In this document: positions 1 to 9,351 of the stretch, one piece after another
Layout of the letters: each line of letters begins with the position of its first letter
Position numbering within the stretch: position 1 is the stretch's first letter
NCBI GenBank assembly: GCA_020852755.1
Contig: JADZAF010000143.1
Span: 1 to 64,000 of the forward strand
From: Bryobacterales bacterium
Lineage (GTDB): Bacteria > Acidobacteriota > Terriglobia > Bryobacterales > Bryobacteraceae
Length of the DNA stretch: 64,000 bases
Reading direction: 5' to 3'
Position numbers and translations under genes: made by a program
The notes under the pieces: generated by a model
Seen by the model: the letters and a program-made list of their open reading frames with translations, nothing else
Told to the model about the DNA's origin: nothing
The model's database searches: none

Positions 1-395
1 ATCAACCGGATGCCCCGTTTTGCCAAGGCGGGGTAGAGGTCGGCCAACAGGTCCCGGCGGGAGCACTTGCCGGGCTGGATGCGGACGAAACGGTCGTAGG
101 CGGCGTTGGGCGCGAGATAGTAGCCCGAGTTCTGGCCGATGGTGATCAGGTAATACCCCGCGCCCGCCGACTCCAGTTGCCGGGCGATCCCCTCCACGTC
201 GAAGCGGTCGATCAGGTCGTTCCACTTGGCCGCGCTCATTTCGAGATTGTGAGTGCGGGCCGCCCAGTCCGCCAGGTAATGGGTCATCACGCCCCAGCGG
301 GCCTCTCTCATCCAGGCAGTGCGGTCCTGCGCGCAGGCGGGCAGGAGCAGGAAGACGATCAGTAGGAGCCGGATCACATACCAGCATAACGGCAA
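1..395 (-). CDS. GH29-like (alpha-L-fucosidase family) secreted protein, N-terminal part
   Basis: The gene runs off the left edge, so only about 131 N-terminal residues are visible. I place the start at a TTG at 395 because an AAGGAGG Shine-Dalgarno sequence (407-401) sits 5 nt upstream; a GTG at 377 is the in-frame alternative. The N-terminus is a hydrophobic export signal ending in LLPAC, a possible lipoprotein cleavage box. The mature part begins with RWGVMTHY and carries a GYYLITIGQNSGYY stretch followed by YDRF, which resembles the start of the TIM barrel of alpha-L-fucosidase-like (GH29) proteins common in Acidobacteria and Planctomycetes. The catalytic residues lie outside the window, so activity cannot be judged. 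It is divergent from the operon starting at 463. Confidence 0.6.
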   Translation of the reverse strand, partial: MPLCWYVIRLLLIVFLLLPACAQDRTAWMREARWGVMTHYLADWAARTHNLEMSAAKWNDLIDRFDVEGIARQLESAGAGYYLITIGQNSGYYLAPNAAYDRFVRIQPGKCSRRDLLADLYPALAKRGIRL

Positions 396-444
396 CCGCT
401 CCTCCTTGCTTCCATAGTGCGCGCCCGGCCTGCCGCGGCGCCTG

Positions 445-453
445 TGCTATGAT
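445..453 (+). promoter_or_regulatory. Extended -10 promoter, near-leaderless
   Basis: TGCTATGAT is an extended -10 element (TGn plus TATGAT). No convincing -35 is present. The expected transcription start (about 460) lies only a few bases before the ATG at 463, and no Shine-Dalgarno sequence is visible, so the transcript may be leaderless or nearly so. Confidence 0.45.
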
Positions 454-462
454 TCCGACTTC

Positions 463-1602
463 ATGAGGTTGGCGCCGGTCCTGGCGTGGGTGCTTGCCGT
501 TTGCGCGTTCGCTCAGCCTTCCGTGGATGCGGTTTCCGGGTTTGCCCGCCGCCTCGCCGGGGAACTTCGGTCCTCACCCGCGACCTTGGCGGAGGTGCGG
601 AGCCTGGCCGGGCAGGCGGTTCCCGCCGGCTTTGCACAACGCTTCCAAACCGCGTTGTCGGAAGCCGGTGTGGCGCTGTCCCCCGGCGCGGCGGTCGCCA
701 TACGGGTCACCTTGTCGAGCAATCCCGAAGGTCCCCTGTGGGTGGCCGAGATCGTGGAAGGCGACAAGCGCCAGGCGGTCCTCTACGCTCCGCCCGCCAG
801 CCTTGAGCCGGCGGCCCAAAGGCCTCCGGCGGCCGCGTTGAGCAAGGAATTGTTGATCGAAGGCGAGCGGCCCATTCTGGATGCTGTCCTGTCCGGCGGG
901 CGGTTGCTGGTTCTGGAACCGGGCGAGGTGGTGAGCTACACGGGCGAGCCCGGGCGCTGGCTTCGGGAAGCTTCGGCGCCGGTTCCGGCCCAGCCCGCCC
1001 GGGACCCCCGCGGGAAGCTGGAGATGCTGCCGGACGGTTTTCGGGTTTACCTGGCCGGAGCTGTTTATGAAGGCCGCCTGGAGCCCGCGCTCGCCGTCCA
1101 ACGCGTGGAGAGCCCGGCGGGCTGGCCTGTCGGCAGCGCGCTCGCCCGGATGCCCGCCGGCCGCAACTTCTTCGACGGGCGGCTCGTGGAAGGCGGCGCC
1201 GAGCGCCGTTTCCCCCCTTTCTACTCGGCGGTTCCGCTGCTGGAAAACGGGGAGCCGTCCTGGTTGGTCGCTACCACCGCGGGACACCTGTCGCTGTTTG
1301 AAAAGGGGGCGGAGCCCGCGGCCGAATTCGCAGGCTGGGGCAGCGACATCGCCCTGTTGGAGGGGGCCTGCGAAGGGCGCCGGCTGCTGCTGGCCGCCCG
1401 GCCGGGCGCCGGGGCGGAACCGGATGCGGTGACGGCCATCGAACTGCCGGGCCGCCAGCTGGTTCCCGCGAGCGCTCCGCTGGAGCTGGCCGGTTCCATC
1501 ACCGCCCTGTGGTCCTGGGGTAAGGAGACGCTGGCCGTCGTGCGCGACGCCGGCGCGCACCGGTATGCTGCGTACAAAGTATCCGCGGCTTGCGGCAATT
1601 AG
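463..1602 (+). CDS. Secreted protein of unknown function, first gene of a two-component operon
   Basis: 379 residues. The first ~17 residues (MRLAPVLAWVLAVCAFAQ) form a Sec signal peptide with cleavage after AFA. I recognise no catalytic domain. The mature protein is rich in Ala, Gly, Glu and Pro. Its second half has short strand-like segments separated by Gly/Pro turns, which would fit a beta-propeller-like fold, but this is only an impression. The 3' end overlaps the next gene by 38 nt in another frame, which implies translational coupling with the solute-binding protein, histidine kinase and NtrC-like regulator that follow. A role in the periplasmic sensing side of that system is an inference from position. 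Confidence 0.7.
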   Translation: MRLAPVLAWVLAVCAFAQPSVDAVSGFARRLAGELRSSPATLAEVRSLAGQAVPAGFAQRFQTALSEAGVALSPGAAVAIRVTLSSNPEGPLWVAEIVEGDKRQAVLYAPPASLEPAAQRPPAAALSKELLIEGERPILDAVLSGGRLLVLEPGEVVSYTGEPGRWLREASAPVPAQPARDPRGKLEMLPDGFRVYLAGAVYEGRLEPALAVQRVESPAGWPVGSALARMPAGRNFFDGRLVEGGAERRFPPFYSAVPLLENGEPSWLVATTAGHLSLFEKGAEPAAEFAGWGSDIALLEGACEGRRLLLAARPGAGAEPDAVTAIELPGRQLVPASAPLELAGSITALWSWGKETLAVVRDAGAHRYAAYKVSAACGN

Positions 1603-2917
1603 CCTGGCGGCGGCGTCCGCCTTGTTCGCCGCCACCCGGCCGCAATACGGCGGCTTCCTCCGCTTGCAGGTACGGGCCGGCGCGGACCGCATCAACCCGG
1701 CCGGTACGGCCGCGCAGCAGAAACTGGTTCCCCTGGTGTTCGACCGCCTGGTCGAGCTGGATGAGCGGGGAAAGCCGCGGCCCGCGCTGGCCGTTTCCTG
1801 GCGGACCACGGATCCCCGGCAGCGCCGCTGGCGCTTCACTTTGCGGCCGGGAGTCCGCTTCCACAACGGCGCTCCCCTGACGGCCCGTGCCGCCGCCGCG
1901 GCGCTGCAATCCGCCGGTTTGCAGGCGGCGGCTGCCGGGGAGGAACTGGTCGTTTCCTATAGCGGCGGCATCTCCGCGCTGCTGCGCGAGCTGGCCGGCG
2001 CCCGCTGCGCCATCTTCCTGAAGGGCGCGGCCGGCGCGGCCGGCGGCTCGGGTCCGTTCAGAATCGAGCAGTGGAGCGCCTCGCGAGGCGGGCGGCTGCT
2101 GGCAAACGAGGAGCACTGGGCCGGCCGGCCCTTCCTGGACGGCATTGAAATTGAAGTACAGGGAACGCCGCGGGACCGGCTGCTCGACCTGGAACTCGAA
2201 AAAGCCGACCTGATCGAACTGCCCGCCAGCGAGGTGCGGCGCGCCGCGCAGCGCGGGCTGCGGGTCTGGTCATCGGCGCCGGTCGAGCTCCTGGCCCTGA
2301 AAGTGGGCATTGACAACGCGCTGCTGCGCGAAGCGCTGGGGCTTTCCGTGGACCGGGACGCCATCCGGAACGTGCTGCTGCAGCGCCAGGGGGAGACTGC
2401 CGCGAGCCTGCTGCCCAACTGGCTTTCGGGCTACGCCTTCCTGTTCGCTGCCGTGCGGGATCCCGCCCGGGCGCGCGAGTTGATGTCCGGGAACCCGCGC
2501 AGGCAACCCATCCCTTTGACCTATGAAGCCGGCGACCGGCTGGCGCAGGCGGTGGCCGACCGCATCGCCCTGGACGCCCGGGCCGCACGGATTCCGCTGC
2601 AATCGGCGCCCTCCGCAGCGGCGGGCGGGGCGGGGGTGCGGCTGATGAGGCTGCCGCTGGCTTCGCCGGAAGCCGGACGCGCCCTCGCGCAAATGGCCGC
2701 GGCGCTGGACCTTCCCATGACCGGCAGCCCGTCCACTCCCCAAGCGCTCTACGACGCCGAGGCGGCGCTGCTGGCCGGGGTTCAGGTGATCCCGGTGGCC
2801 TGGCTGCCGCAGACCTGGGCAGCCGGCAGGAGAGTCCGTTGCGCCTCCGGCCGGGCCGTGCTGTCCACCGGAGAACTGCGCCTGGCTGAGGTCTGGCTGG
2901 AACAGGGGTCCCAATGA
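1565..2917 (+). CDS. Family-5 (peptide/oligopeptide-type) extracellular solute-binding protein
   Basis: 450 residues, short for SBP family 5 (usually about 500-600). A signal peptide is followed by the family hallmark region: LVFDRLVELDERGKPRPALA, then WRFTLRPGVRFHNGAPLTA. Such proteins bind peptides, nickel or glycosides in the periplasm and normally deliver them to DppBC/OppBC permeases. No permease or ATPase gene is next to it. It overlaps the upstream gene by 38 nt and the downstream histidine kinase by 4 nt (ATGA at 2914), so it is co-translated with a two-component system. I infer a ligand-sensing role instead of uptake. Confidence 0.75.
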   Translation: MLRTKYPRLAAISLAAASALFAATRPQYGGFLRLQVRAGADRINPAGTAAQQKLVPLVFDRLVELDERGKPRPALAVSWRTTDPRQRRWRFTLRPGVRFHNGAPLTARAAAAALQSAGLQAAAAGEELVVSYSGGISALLRELAGARCAIFLKGAAGAAGGSGPFRIEQWSASRGGRLLANEEHWAGRPFLDGIEIEVQGTPRDRLLDLELEKADLIELPASEVRRAAQRGLRVWSSAPVELLALKVGIDNALLREALGLSVDRDAIRNVLLQRQGETAASLLPNWLSGYAFLFAAVRDPARARELMSGNPRRQPIPLTYEAGDRLAQAVADRIALDARAARIPLQSAPSAAAGGAGVRLMRLPLASPEAGRALAQMAAALDLPMTGSPSTPQALYDAEAALLAGVQVIPVAWLPQTWAAGRRVRCASGRAVLSTGELRLAEVWLEQGSQ

Positions 2918-4662
2918 GCTTCCGCCTGCGCCTGCTGGTCTTCATCTCCGCGGCCGTCGTCTCCACGGTGGCGCTGGTGACCTGGAACGCCTCTTCGAGC
3001 GCGCGGCGCGCTTTCGAGTCGGTGAGCGCGCAGCATACGGCTTCTCTGGTGGAGCAGTTCCGCCGCGAGTTTGCCCGCCGGGGCGAGGAGGTGGTCCGCC
3101 GGGTGGAAGGGCTGGCCGCCTCGGACGCGGTGCAGCGCGTCGCCGTCGAGGCCGGGCGGGACCAGCCCGATTACAGCCCTTACGTGAATGAGGCCGCCGC
3201 GCTGGCCGCGACGCACGGCCTGGAGTTCGTGGAACTGGTGGCCGGCGACGGCACCATCATTTCATCGGCGCAGTGGCCCGCCCGCTTCGGCTACCGCCAG
3301 GAGCTGGTGCTCCAGCCCCAGGATTGGAAAGCGCAGGGCGCGTTTCTCAAACGCGAGGAACTGCCCAGCGAAGCGGCGCTGGCCCTGGTGGCCGTGCGGG
3401 CCGTCACGGTTCGGGACCGCCCGGTGTTCATCGTGGCGGGCCTGCGGCTGGGGCCGGGGTTCGTGGCCTCCCTGGTGCTGCCCGAAGGCATGCGCGCCCT
3501 GCTGTTCCCGATCCTGGATCCATCGGCGCTGGTCGGCGCGCCGGCCGGGGAGGAGGCCATCGCCTCGCTGGTTTACGAGGTCCGCGGAACGCGGCAGGAA
3601 CTCACCCGGACTCTGGCGCTGCCGGGCGGCGAAGAAACCTTTCAGGCCATCCCTTTGTTCGGCCGGGAGCGCACCCTGTTGGGCGTGCTCCTGGTGGGCA
3701 GTTCCCGCAAGGAACTCTCGGCCCTGCTCGCGCGCCTGCGCTGGGAAGGGTTCACCTTCGCGGGCCTGGGTGTCGCGCTCGGCCTGGTCCTGAGCTTCTG
3801 GACCGCCGCCCGCGTGACCCGGCCGCTGGAGCGGCTGGCGGCCGGCGCCCGGGCGGTTGCCGCGGGCAAGTGGGAGACGCGCGTGGACATACGCTCCGGC
3901 GACGAGATCGAGCAACTGGCGAACGTCTTCAACTCCATGACCGGCAAGCTGGTGGAGCAGCGCGACCGGCTGGTCCAGACCGAGCGCGTGGCCGCCTGGA
4001 GAGAACTGGCCCGCCGTTTGGCGCACGAGCTGAAGAACCCGCTGTTCCCCCTTCAGATCACCGTCGAAAACCTGCAGCGCGCCCGCGAGCAGGCGCCGGA
4101 GCAGTTCGACGAAGTCTTTCGGGAAAGCACCGCTACCCTGCTGGCCGAATTGGGGAACCTGAAAGCCATCATCGGGCGCTTCAGCGACTTCGCCAAGATG
4201 CCGCCGCCGGAAAAACAGGCGGTCGGGATCAACGAACTGGTGCGGGACGCGGCCCGGCTGTTCGAGCCGCAGTTGAAAGCGGCGCAACGGCCTCCCATTG
4301 AGTTGGAGGTGGCGATCGACCCGCATGCCGGCGTGATCCAGGCCGATCCCGACCAACTGCGCCGCGCCTTGCGCAACCTGATCCTGAATGCCCTGGATGC
4401 GATGGAATCGGGCGGCAGGCTGACCCTGCGCACCCGCAAAATGGAAGGCGCGGTGTGGCTTGAGGTCGCCGACACCGGACAGGGGCTGACGCCGGAGGAA
4501 TGCGCCCGCCTCTTCACGCCTTACTACACCACCCGGCGCCACGGCACGGGGCTTGGCCTGGCCATCGTGCAATCGGTGGTCAGCGACCACCGCGGGCGCA
4601 TCGGCGTGGAGAGCCAGCCCGGAAAGGGGACCACGTTCCGAATCGAGCTGCCGGAAGTCTGA
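2914..4662 (+). CDS. NtrY-like membrane sensor histidine kinase
   Basis: 582 residues. TM1 lies near the N-terminus (about 4-24), a periplasmic sensor region spans about 25-275, and TM2 about 277-299. A HAMP domain starts at TRPLERLA, with DEIEQLANVFNSM at its end. The HisKA domain contains LAHELKNPL with the phospho-acceptor His371. The HATPase_c domain has an N box (NLILNALDAM), G1 (DTGQGL) and G2 (GTGLGLAIV). The His-Glu-Leu-Lys-Asn-Pro-Leu form of the H box and the pairing with an NtrC-type regulator fit the NtrY/ZraS-type kinases. It overlaps the solute-binding protein gene by 4 nt and is followed 3 nt later by its likely partner. The ligand is unknown. Confidence 0.92.
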   Translation: MSFRLRLLVFISAAVVSTVALVTWNASSSARRAFESVSAQHTASLVEQFRREFARRGEEVVRRVEGLAASDAVQRVAVEAGRDQPDYSPYVNEAAALAATHGLEFVELVAGDGTIISSAQWPARFGYRQELVLQPQDWKAQGAFLKREELPSEAALALVAVRAVTVRDRPVFIVAGLRLGPGFVASLVLPEGMRALLFPILDPSALVGAPAGEEAIASLVYEVRGTRQELTRTLALPGGEETFQAIPLFGRERTLLGVLLVGSSRKELSALLARLRWEGFTFAGLGVALGLVLSFWTAARVTRPLERLAAGARAVAAGKWETRVDIRSGDEIEQLANVFNSMTGKLVEQRDRLVQTERVAAWRELARRLAHELKNPLFPLQITVENLQRAREQAPEQFDEVFRESTATLLAELGNLKAIIGRFSDFAKMPPPEKQAVGINELVRDAARLFEPQLKAAQRPPIELEVAIDPHAGVIQADPDQLRRALRNLILNALDAMESGGRLTLRTRKMEGAVWLEVADTGQGLTPEECARLFTPYYTTRRHGTGLGLAIVQSVVSDHRGRIGVESQPGKGTTFRIELPEV

Positions 4663-4665
4663 GCC

Positions 4666-6024
<1,359 letters not shown>

Positions 6025-6026
6025 CG

Positions 6027-7205
6027 TCAGTCGAGTCTCGCGAACTTCTCCGTGATGTACGCGAGGCGTTCCCACTCGCAGTCGGCGGTGACCATATCGC
6101 TGACCCCCAGCACGAAATGCGTGGCGCGGCCGTAGCGCCCGATCAGGCGGTCGATCCACTGCCGGAAGTCCGCTTCGCCGGCGCTGTCCGCGCACAGCAG
6201 CACCGACGGAATGCCGCCCCAGATGGTGATGCGGCCCTGGAATCCCGCGTAGATGTCGTCAATCGGCATGCGGGTCATGGGCGCCGGGCAGACCGAATCC
6301 GCGATGTCGAAACCGGTCTCGAGGTAGAGCTGCATCAGCCGGCGGTTCTCGCCGTCGGTGTGCGTCATGAGGTACTTGCCGCGCGCGTGCAGTTGCGCGG
6401 CATAGTCGCGCAGCGGCGGCAGGATGTACTTTTCGTAGAAACGCGGGTAGGTGATGGAATCGTCGTAGTTGCCGCCCAGGAAAACCACCTCGGCCGGAGA
6501 ATCGGCGGCCAGCTGCTGCATCTGCGCGTAGTAGGGCTGCATCTGTTCGGCCAGCCGCTCGATCTTCTCCGGGCAGTCGTGCAGAGCGTAGAAGAACTGC
6601 TCCACGCTCATGAGTTCCTTCATGATGTGATGAACCGGGCAGGCCGTTCCGACTACCCAGGCTGCCGCCAGGCCGCGCTCGCCCACCGTTCTGCGGCGCG
6701 CCAGGTAGCCGTCCCTGGGGACCACCTTGAGATGGGAGAAGATGTACCCGGCGATTTCAAAGTCCCCGGGCTTGCGGATCGGCGTCTCGGTGACCCAGGA
6801 GATGGAGGCGCCCCCGTCCAGCATCTCTTCGGTGAATACTTCCGCCGTGCGGATCGAGCCCACCGGAGTGTGATATTCGGTGACGGTTTGCCCGTTGGCG
6901 TGTGAGACCCGCCGGTCCACGCCGTCCAGCACCACCCGGTGGGCCAGCACCGGCGTGTTCAGGATGCCGAGCACCCGGTCCGCCATGTCGGTTTCGTCCT
7001 CGCGCTCGGTGAAGTCGGGAACCGAAGCGTAGTAGCCCACGCCCAGGCGCTCCGCCACTTCGTAGAGACTGAGCCCGCGCAGCGCGGCGGGCATGGTGCC
7101 GCGGCGCAGCTGCGCCCGGTACCAGAATTCCAGCCGGGGCGCCCAGGGCAGGCGATCCGGCTTCTCGCCCCGTATGGACGCGAGGATGCGTTGGCGTTCG
7201 GTCAT
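6027..7205 (-). CDS. Uroporphyrinogen decarboxylase (URO-D)-family protein
   Basis: 392 residues from the ATG at 7205 (MTERQRILASIRGEKPDRLPW). Longer versions of this frame would run through the MFS gene on the other strand and are not credible. The opening RILASIRGEKPDRLPWAPRLEFW is typical of URO-D-superfamily proteins outside heme synthesis, which include corrinoid methyltransferases (MtaA/CmuA type) and many uncharacterised acidobacterial members. A His-Thr-Asp-Gly motif (MTHTDGE) in the second half could help bind metal, as in methyltransferase members. It is not expected to be HemE, because the arginine-rich HemE N-terminus is missing. It is divergent from the MFS transporter gene across 39 bp, so the two may share regulation, possibly for uptake and processing of one substrate. 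Confidence 0.7.
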   Translation of the reverse strand: MTERQRILASIRGEKPDRLPWAPRLEFWYRAQLRRGTMPAALRGLSLYEVAERLGVGYYASVPDFTEREDETDMADRVLGILNTPVLAHRVVLDGVDRRVSHANGQTVTEYHTPVGSIRTAEVFTEEMLDGGASISWVTETPIRKPGDFEIAGYIFSHLKVVPRDGYLARRRTVGERGLAAAWVVGTACPVHHIMKELMSVEQFFYALHDCPEKIERLAEQMQPYYAQMQQLAADSPAEVVFLGGNYDDSITYPRFYEKYILPPLRDYAAQLHARGKYLMTHTDGENRRLMQLYLETGFDIADSVCPAPMTRMPIDDIYAGFQGRITIWGGIPSVLLCADSAGEADFRQWIDRLIGRYGRATHFVLGVSDMVTADCEWERLAYITEKFARLD

Positions 7206-7226
7206 AGCGTAATCCGCTTCGCAGTG

Positions 7227-7235
7227 TATTATATT
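7227..7235 (+). promoter_or_regulatory. -10 element for the MFS gene
   Basis: The plus strand reads TATTATATT, giving TATTAT (7227-7232) or TATATT (7230-7235) as -10. Either would place the start of transcription only 3-6 nt before the ATG at 7245, so the transcript would be nearly leaderless. The element is shared, in opposite orientation, with the URO-D-like gene. Confidence 0.4.
7228..7233 (-). promoter_or_regulatory. -10 element for the URO-D-like gene
   Basis: On the minus strand the spacer holds a perfect TATAAT about 22 nt before the ATG at 7205. The AT-rich block is the only one in the 39-bp spacer and overlaps the -10 candidate of the opposite gene. No good -35 is visible. Confidence 0.45.
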
Positions 7236-7244
7236 CGCTTGCCT

Positions 7245-8492
7245 ATGCCTACCCGCTGGACCCGGCAGGAGCGATTCGCGTGGGCCCTGGTGGCTCTGCT
7301 GTTCGCCGGTTCCGTCGTCAACTACCTGGACCGCGCCGTGCTGGGCGTGGTGATGCCGCAGATCCGCAGAGACCTGGGGTTGACCAACCAGCAGTACGGC
7401 TGGGCGGTCGACGCCTTCCTGGTCGCTTACATGGTCTCTTACATCCTCGGCGGCCGTATGGCGGACCGGCTGGGCTGCCGCCGCAGCGTCATCCTGACCA
7501 CCGTGTTCTGGTCTCTGGCAGGCATCGCCCATACCTTCGTGCGGGGACTGGGAACGCTTTCGCTCGTGCGCGCCCTGCTCGGGTTGGGAGAGGCGGGCTT
7601 TTATCCCGCCGCCATGCGGGGCGCGGCTGGATGGTTTCCTCCCAAGGACCGGGCCAAGGCGGTGGGCATGTTCCTCTCCGCGCTGAGCGTCGGCACGCTG
7701 CTGACGCCGCCCCTGGTCGCCTGGGTCACGCTGCGGTGGGGCTGGCGGGCGTCTTTCCTCGTTACCGGCTGCCTGGGATTCCTCCTGCTGCCCCCCTGGC
7801 TCCTGCTGCACCGCCGCATCCGGCGGGTGTACGGCGCCCCGGATCCCGAGCCCGCGGCAGCGGATCCCGCCGGGCGGGAAGCCGACCCGGTGCCCCTGCG
7901 CCGCGTCCTGGCTGCTCGCAAGTACTGGTTCCTGCTGGGCGCCCGGGCCTTCTCCGACGGAGCGTGGTTCTTTTACCTGTTCTGGATGCCCGGCTATTTT
8001 CAGGAGGTGCGCGGGCTCAGCCTGGCCCGGGTGGGAAGCCTGCTCTGGATTCCCTATCTGGCCGCGGGCATCGGAGCCATCCTGGGCGCCTGGGCCAGCA
8101 GCGCGCTCATCCATCGGGGTTTCGGGCTCGATCGGGGCCGCAAAGCCGTGCTGCTGCCCTCCGCCCTGCTCTGCGCCCTGGGCGGAACGGCCTGCTTTGT
8201 CCCCGGCTATCCGCTGGCGCTGGCCATCCTGAGCCTGGCGCTCTTCGGCCACCAGTCCTGGGCTTCCAATATTCACACGGCCATCAGCGAGGTAACCCCG
8301 CCGGCGCACGTGGCCGTGCTGTACGGGATCACGGGAGCGTGCGGAACGCTGATGGGCGCGCTGGGGCAGTTGGTGATCGGTCCGGTGGTGGACAGCACCG
8401 GGTACGATCCGGTCTTCGTGGGCGCCGGCCTGATGTACGTGACCGCGGCGGGGCTGCTGCTGGCGGCGGGGCGCATCGAGCCCATCCGGTAG
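7245..8492 (+). CDS. MFS transporter, anion:cation symporter (hexuronate/galactonate-like)
   Basis: 415 residues from the ATG at 7245 (MPTRWTRQERFAW). About 12 hydrophobic segments are visible, with a hydrophilic central loop (about 190-222) between TM6 and TM7. The signature NYLDRAVLGVVMPQIRRDLGLT near TM1 and GGRMADRLGCRR in the TM2-3 loop are typical of the ACS family (ExuT, GudP, DgoT). It probably imports a sugar acid or other organic anion with protons across the inner membrane. It is convergent with hpnD, 16 nt away, and divergent from the URO-D-like gene. The exact substrate cannot be read from the sequence. Confidence 0.85.
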   Translation: MPTRWTRQERFAWALVALLFAGSVVNYLDRAVLGVVMPQIRRDLGLTNQQYGWAVDAFLVAYMVSYILGGRMADRLGCRRSVILTTVFWSLAGIAHTFVRGLGTLSLVRALLGLGEAGFYPAAMRGAAGWFPPKDRAKAVGMFLSALSVGTLLTPPLVAWVTLRWGWRASFLVTGCLGFLLLPPWLLLHRRIRRVYGAPDPEPAAADPAGREADPVPLRRVLAARKYWFLLGARAFSDGAWFFYLFWMPGYFQEVRGLSLARVGSLLWIPYLAAGIGAILGAWASSALIHRGFGLDRGRKAVLLPSALLCALGGTACFVPGYPLALAILSLALFGHQSWASNIHTAISEVTPPAHVAVLYGITGACGTLMGALGQLVIGPVVDSTGYDPVFVGAGLMYVTAAGLLLAAGRIEPIR

Positions 8493-8504
8493 GGCCGCCG
8501 GCCC
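8492..8504. terminator. Small GC hairpin between convergent genes
   Basis: GGGCC-GCC-GGCCC forms a 5-bp stem with a 3-nt loop exactly between the MFS stop and the end of hpnD. There is no T-tract on either strand, so terminator function is only suggested by position. Confidence 0.3.
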
Positions 8505-8508
8505 GTTC

Positions 8509-9351
8509 CTAACTGCCCAGCGCGGAGCGCACCACGATCCACGACTTGCTGAAAGTGGACAGCGACACGCGCCGCGAGAGAACGTCGAACCCGCTGGCTT
8601 CGATCTTGTCCAGCAGGGCGCGGTAGATGCCCACCAGCGCGCTCAACGAGCGGCGGCTGCGCCGGTCGACCAGTTCCATCAGCGGCTGCGAAAGCTCGTA
8701 ATAGGAACGGGCGCGCGCGGCCTCGAAGCGCATCAGTTCCACAAAGCCGTTGGTGGGCTGCACCGAGATCAGGTCGCCCGGAGTGACGCCGAAGCGCTCC
8801 AGGTCCTCTTCCGGCAGATAGATGCGGCCCCGTTCGGCATCCTCCCGCACATCCCTCAGGATGTTGGTGAGCTGAAAGGCCACCCCGCACTTCTCGGCCA
8901 GCGGGATCGCCTCATCGGAATGGAAGCCGAAGATGTGGATGATGGTCATCCCCACCACTGAGGCGACCTGGTAGCAGTAGCGGTACAGCTCGTCGAAATC
9001 GCGGATGCGGCGGGGCTCCAGGTCGGAGGTCACCCCCTCGATCATCTGGTGAAAGTACTGGCTGGGAATGCCGTAGCGGCCGGCGGTATCGTGGAAGGCC
9101 GGCCAGAGGGGGTCGGGGCCGTAGCGGCCCTGGAGCGCGCGATCCAGCTGCTCGCGCCAGCGAATCAGCCCATCGCGCCGCGAGCCTGGCTCGTCGCTCA
9201 GATCGTCGCACGCGCGGTTGAAAGCGTAGACGGCGCACATGGCGTCGCGCTGCTCTCTGGAGAGCAGCACGAACGAGTAGTAGAAGTTGCGCGCGCGCGT
9301 CCGGGCGATGCGCCGGCAGTGGGCGTAGGACCTCTCCAGCTCCGGGCTCAC
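8509..9351 (-). CDS. hpnD: Presqualene diphosphate synthase HpnD
   Basis: 280 residues from a GTG at 9351 whose GTGA overlaps the hpnC stop. It is a trans-isoprenyl diphosphate synthase (squalene/phytoene synthase fold) with the first Asp-rich motif in YAFNRACDDLSDE and the second in NILRDVREDAERGRIYLP. In the HpnCDE route HpnD condenses two farnesyl diphosphates to presqualene diphosphate, HpnC converts that to hydroxysqualene, and the flavoprotein HpnE reduces it to squalene. It is the last gene of the hopanoid operon. No hpnE is in this window, so the final step must be encoded elsewhere. Confidence 0.93.
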   Translation of the reverse strand: MSPELERSYAHCRRIARTRARNFYYSFVLLSREQRDAMCAVYAFNRACDDLSDEPGSRRDGLIRWREQLDRALQGRYGPDPLWPAFHDTAGRYGIPSQYFHQMIEGVTSDLEPRRIRDFDELYRYCYQVASVVGMTIIHIFGFHSDEAIPLAEKCGVAFQLTNILRDVREDAERGRIYLPEEDLERFGVTPGDLISVQPTNGFVELMRFEAARARSYYELSQPLMELVDRRSRRSLSALVGIYRALLDKIEASGFDVLSRRVSLSTFSKSWIVVRSALGS

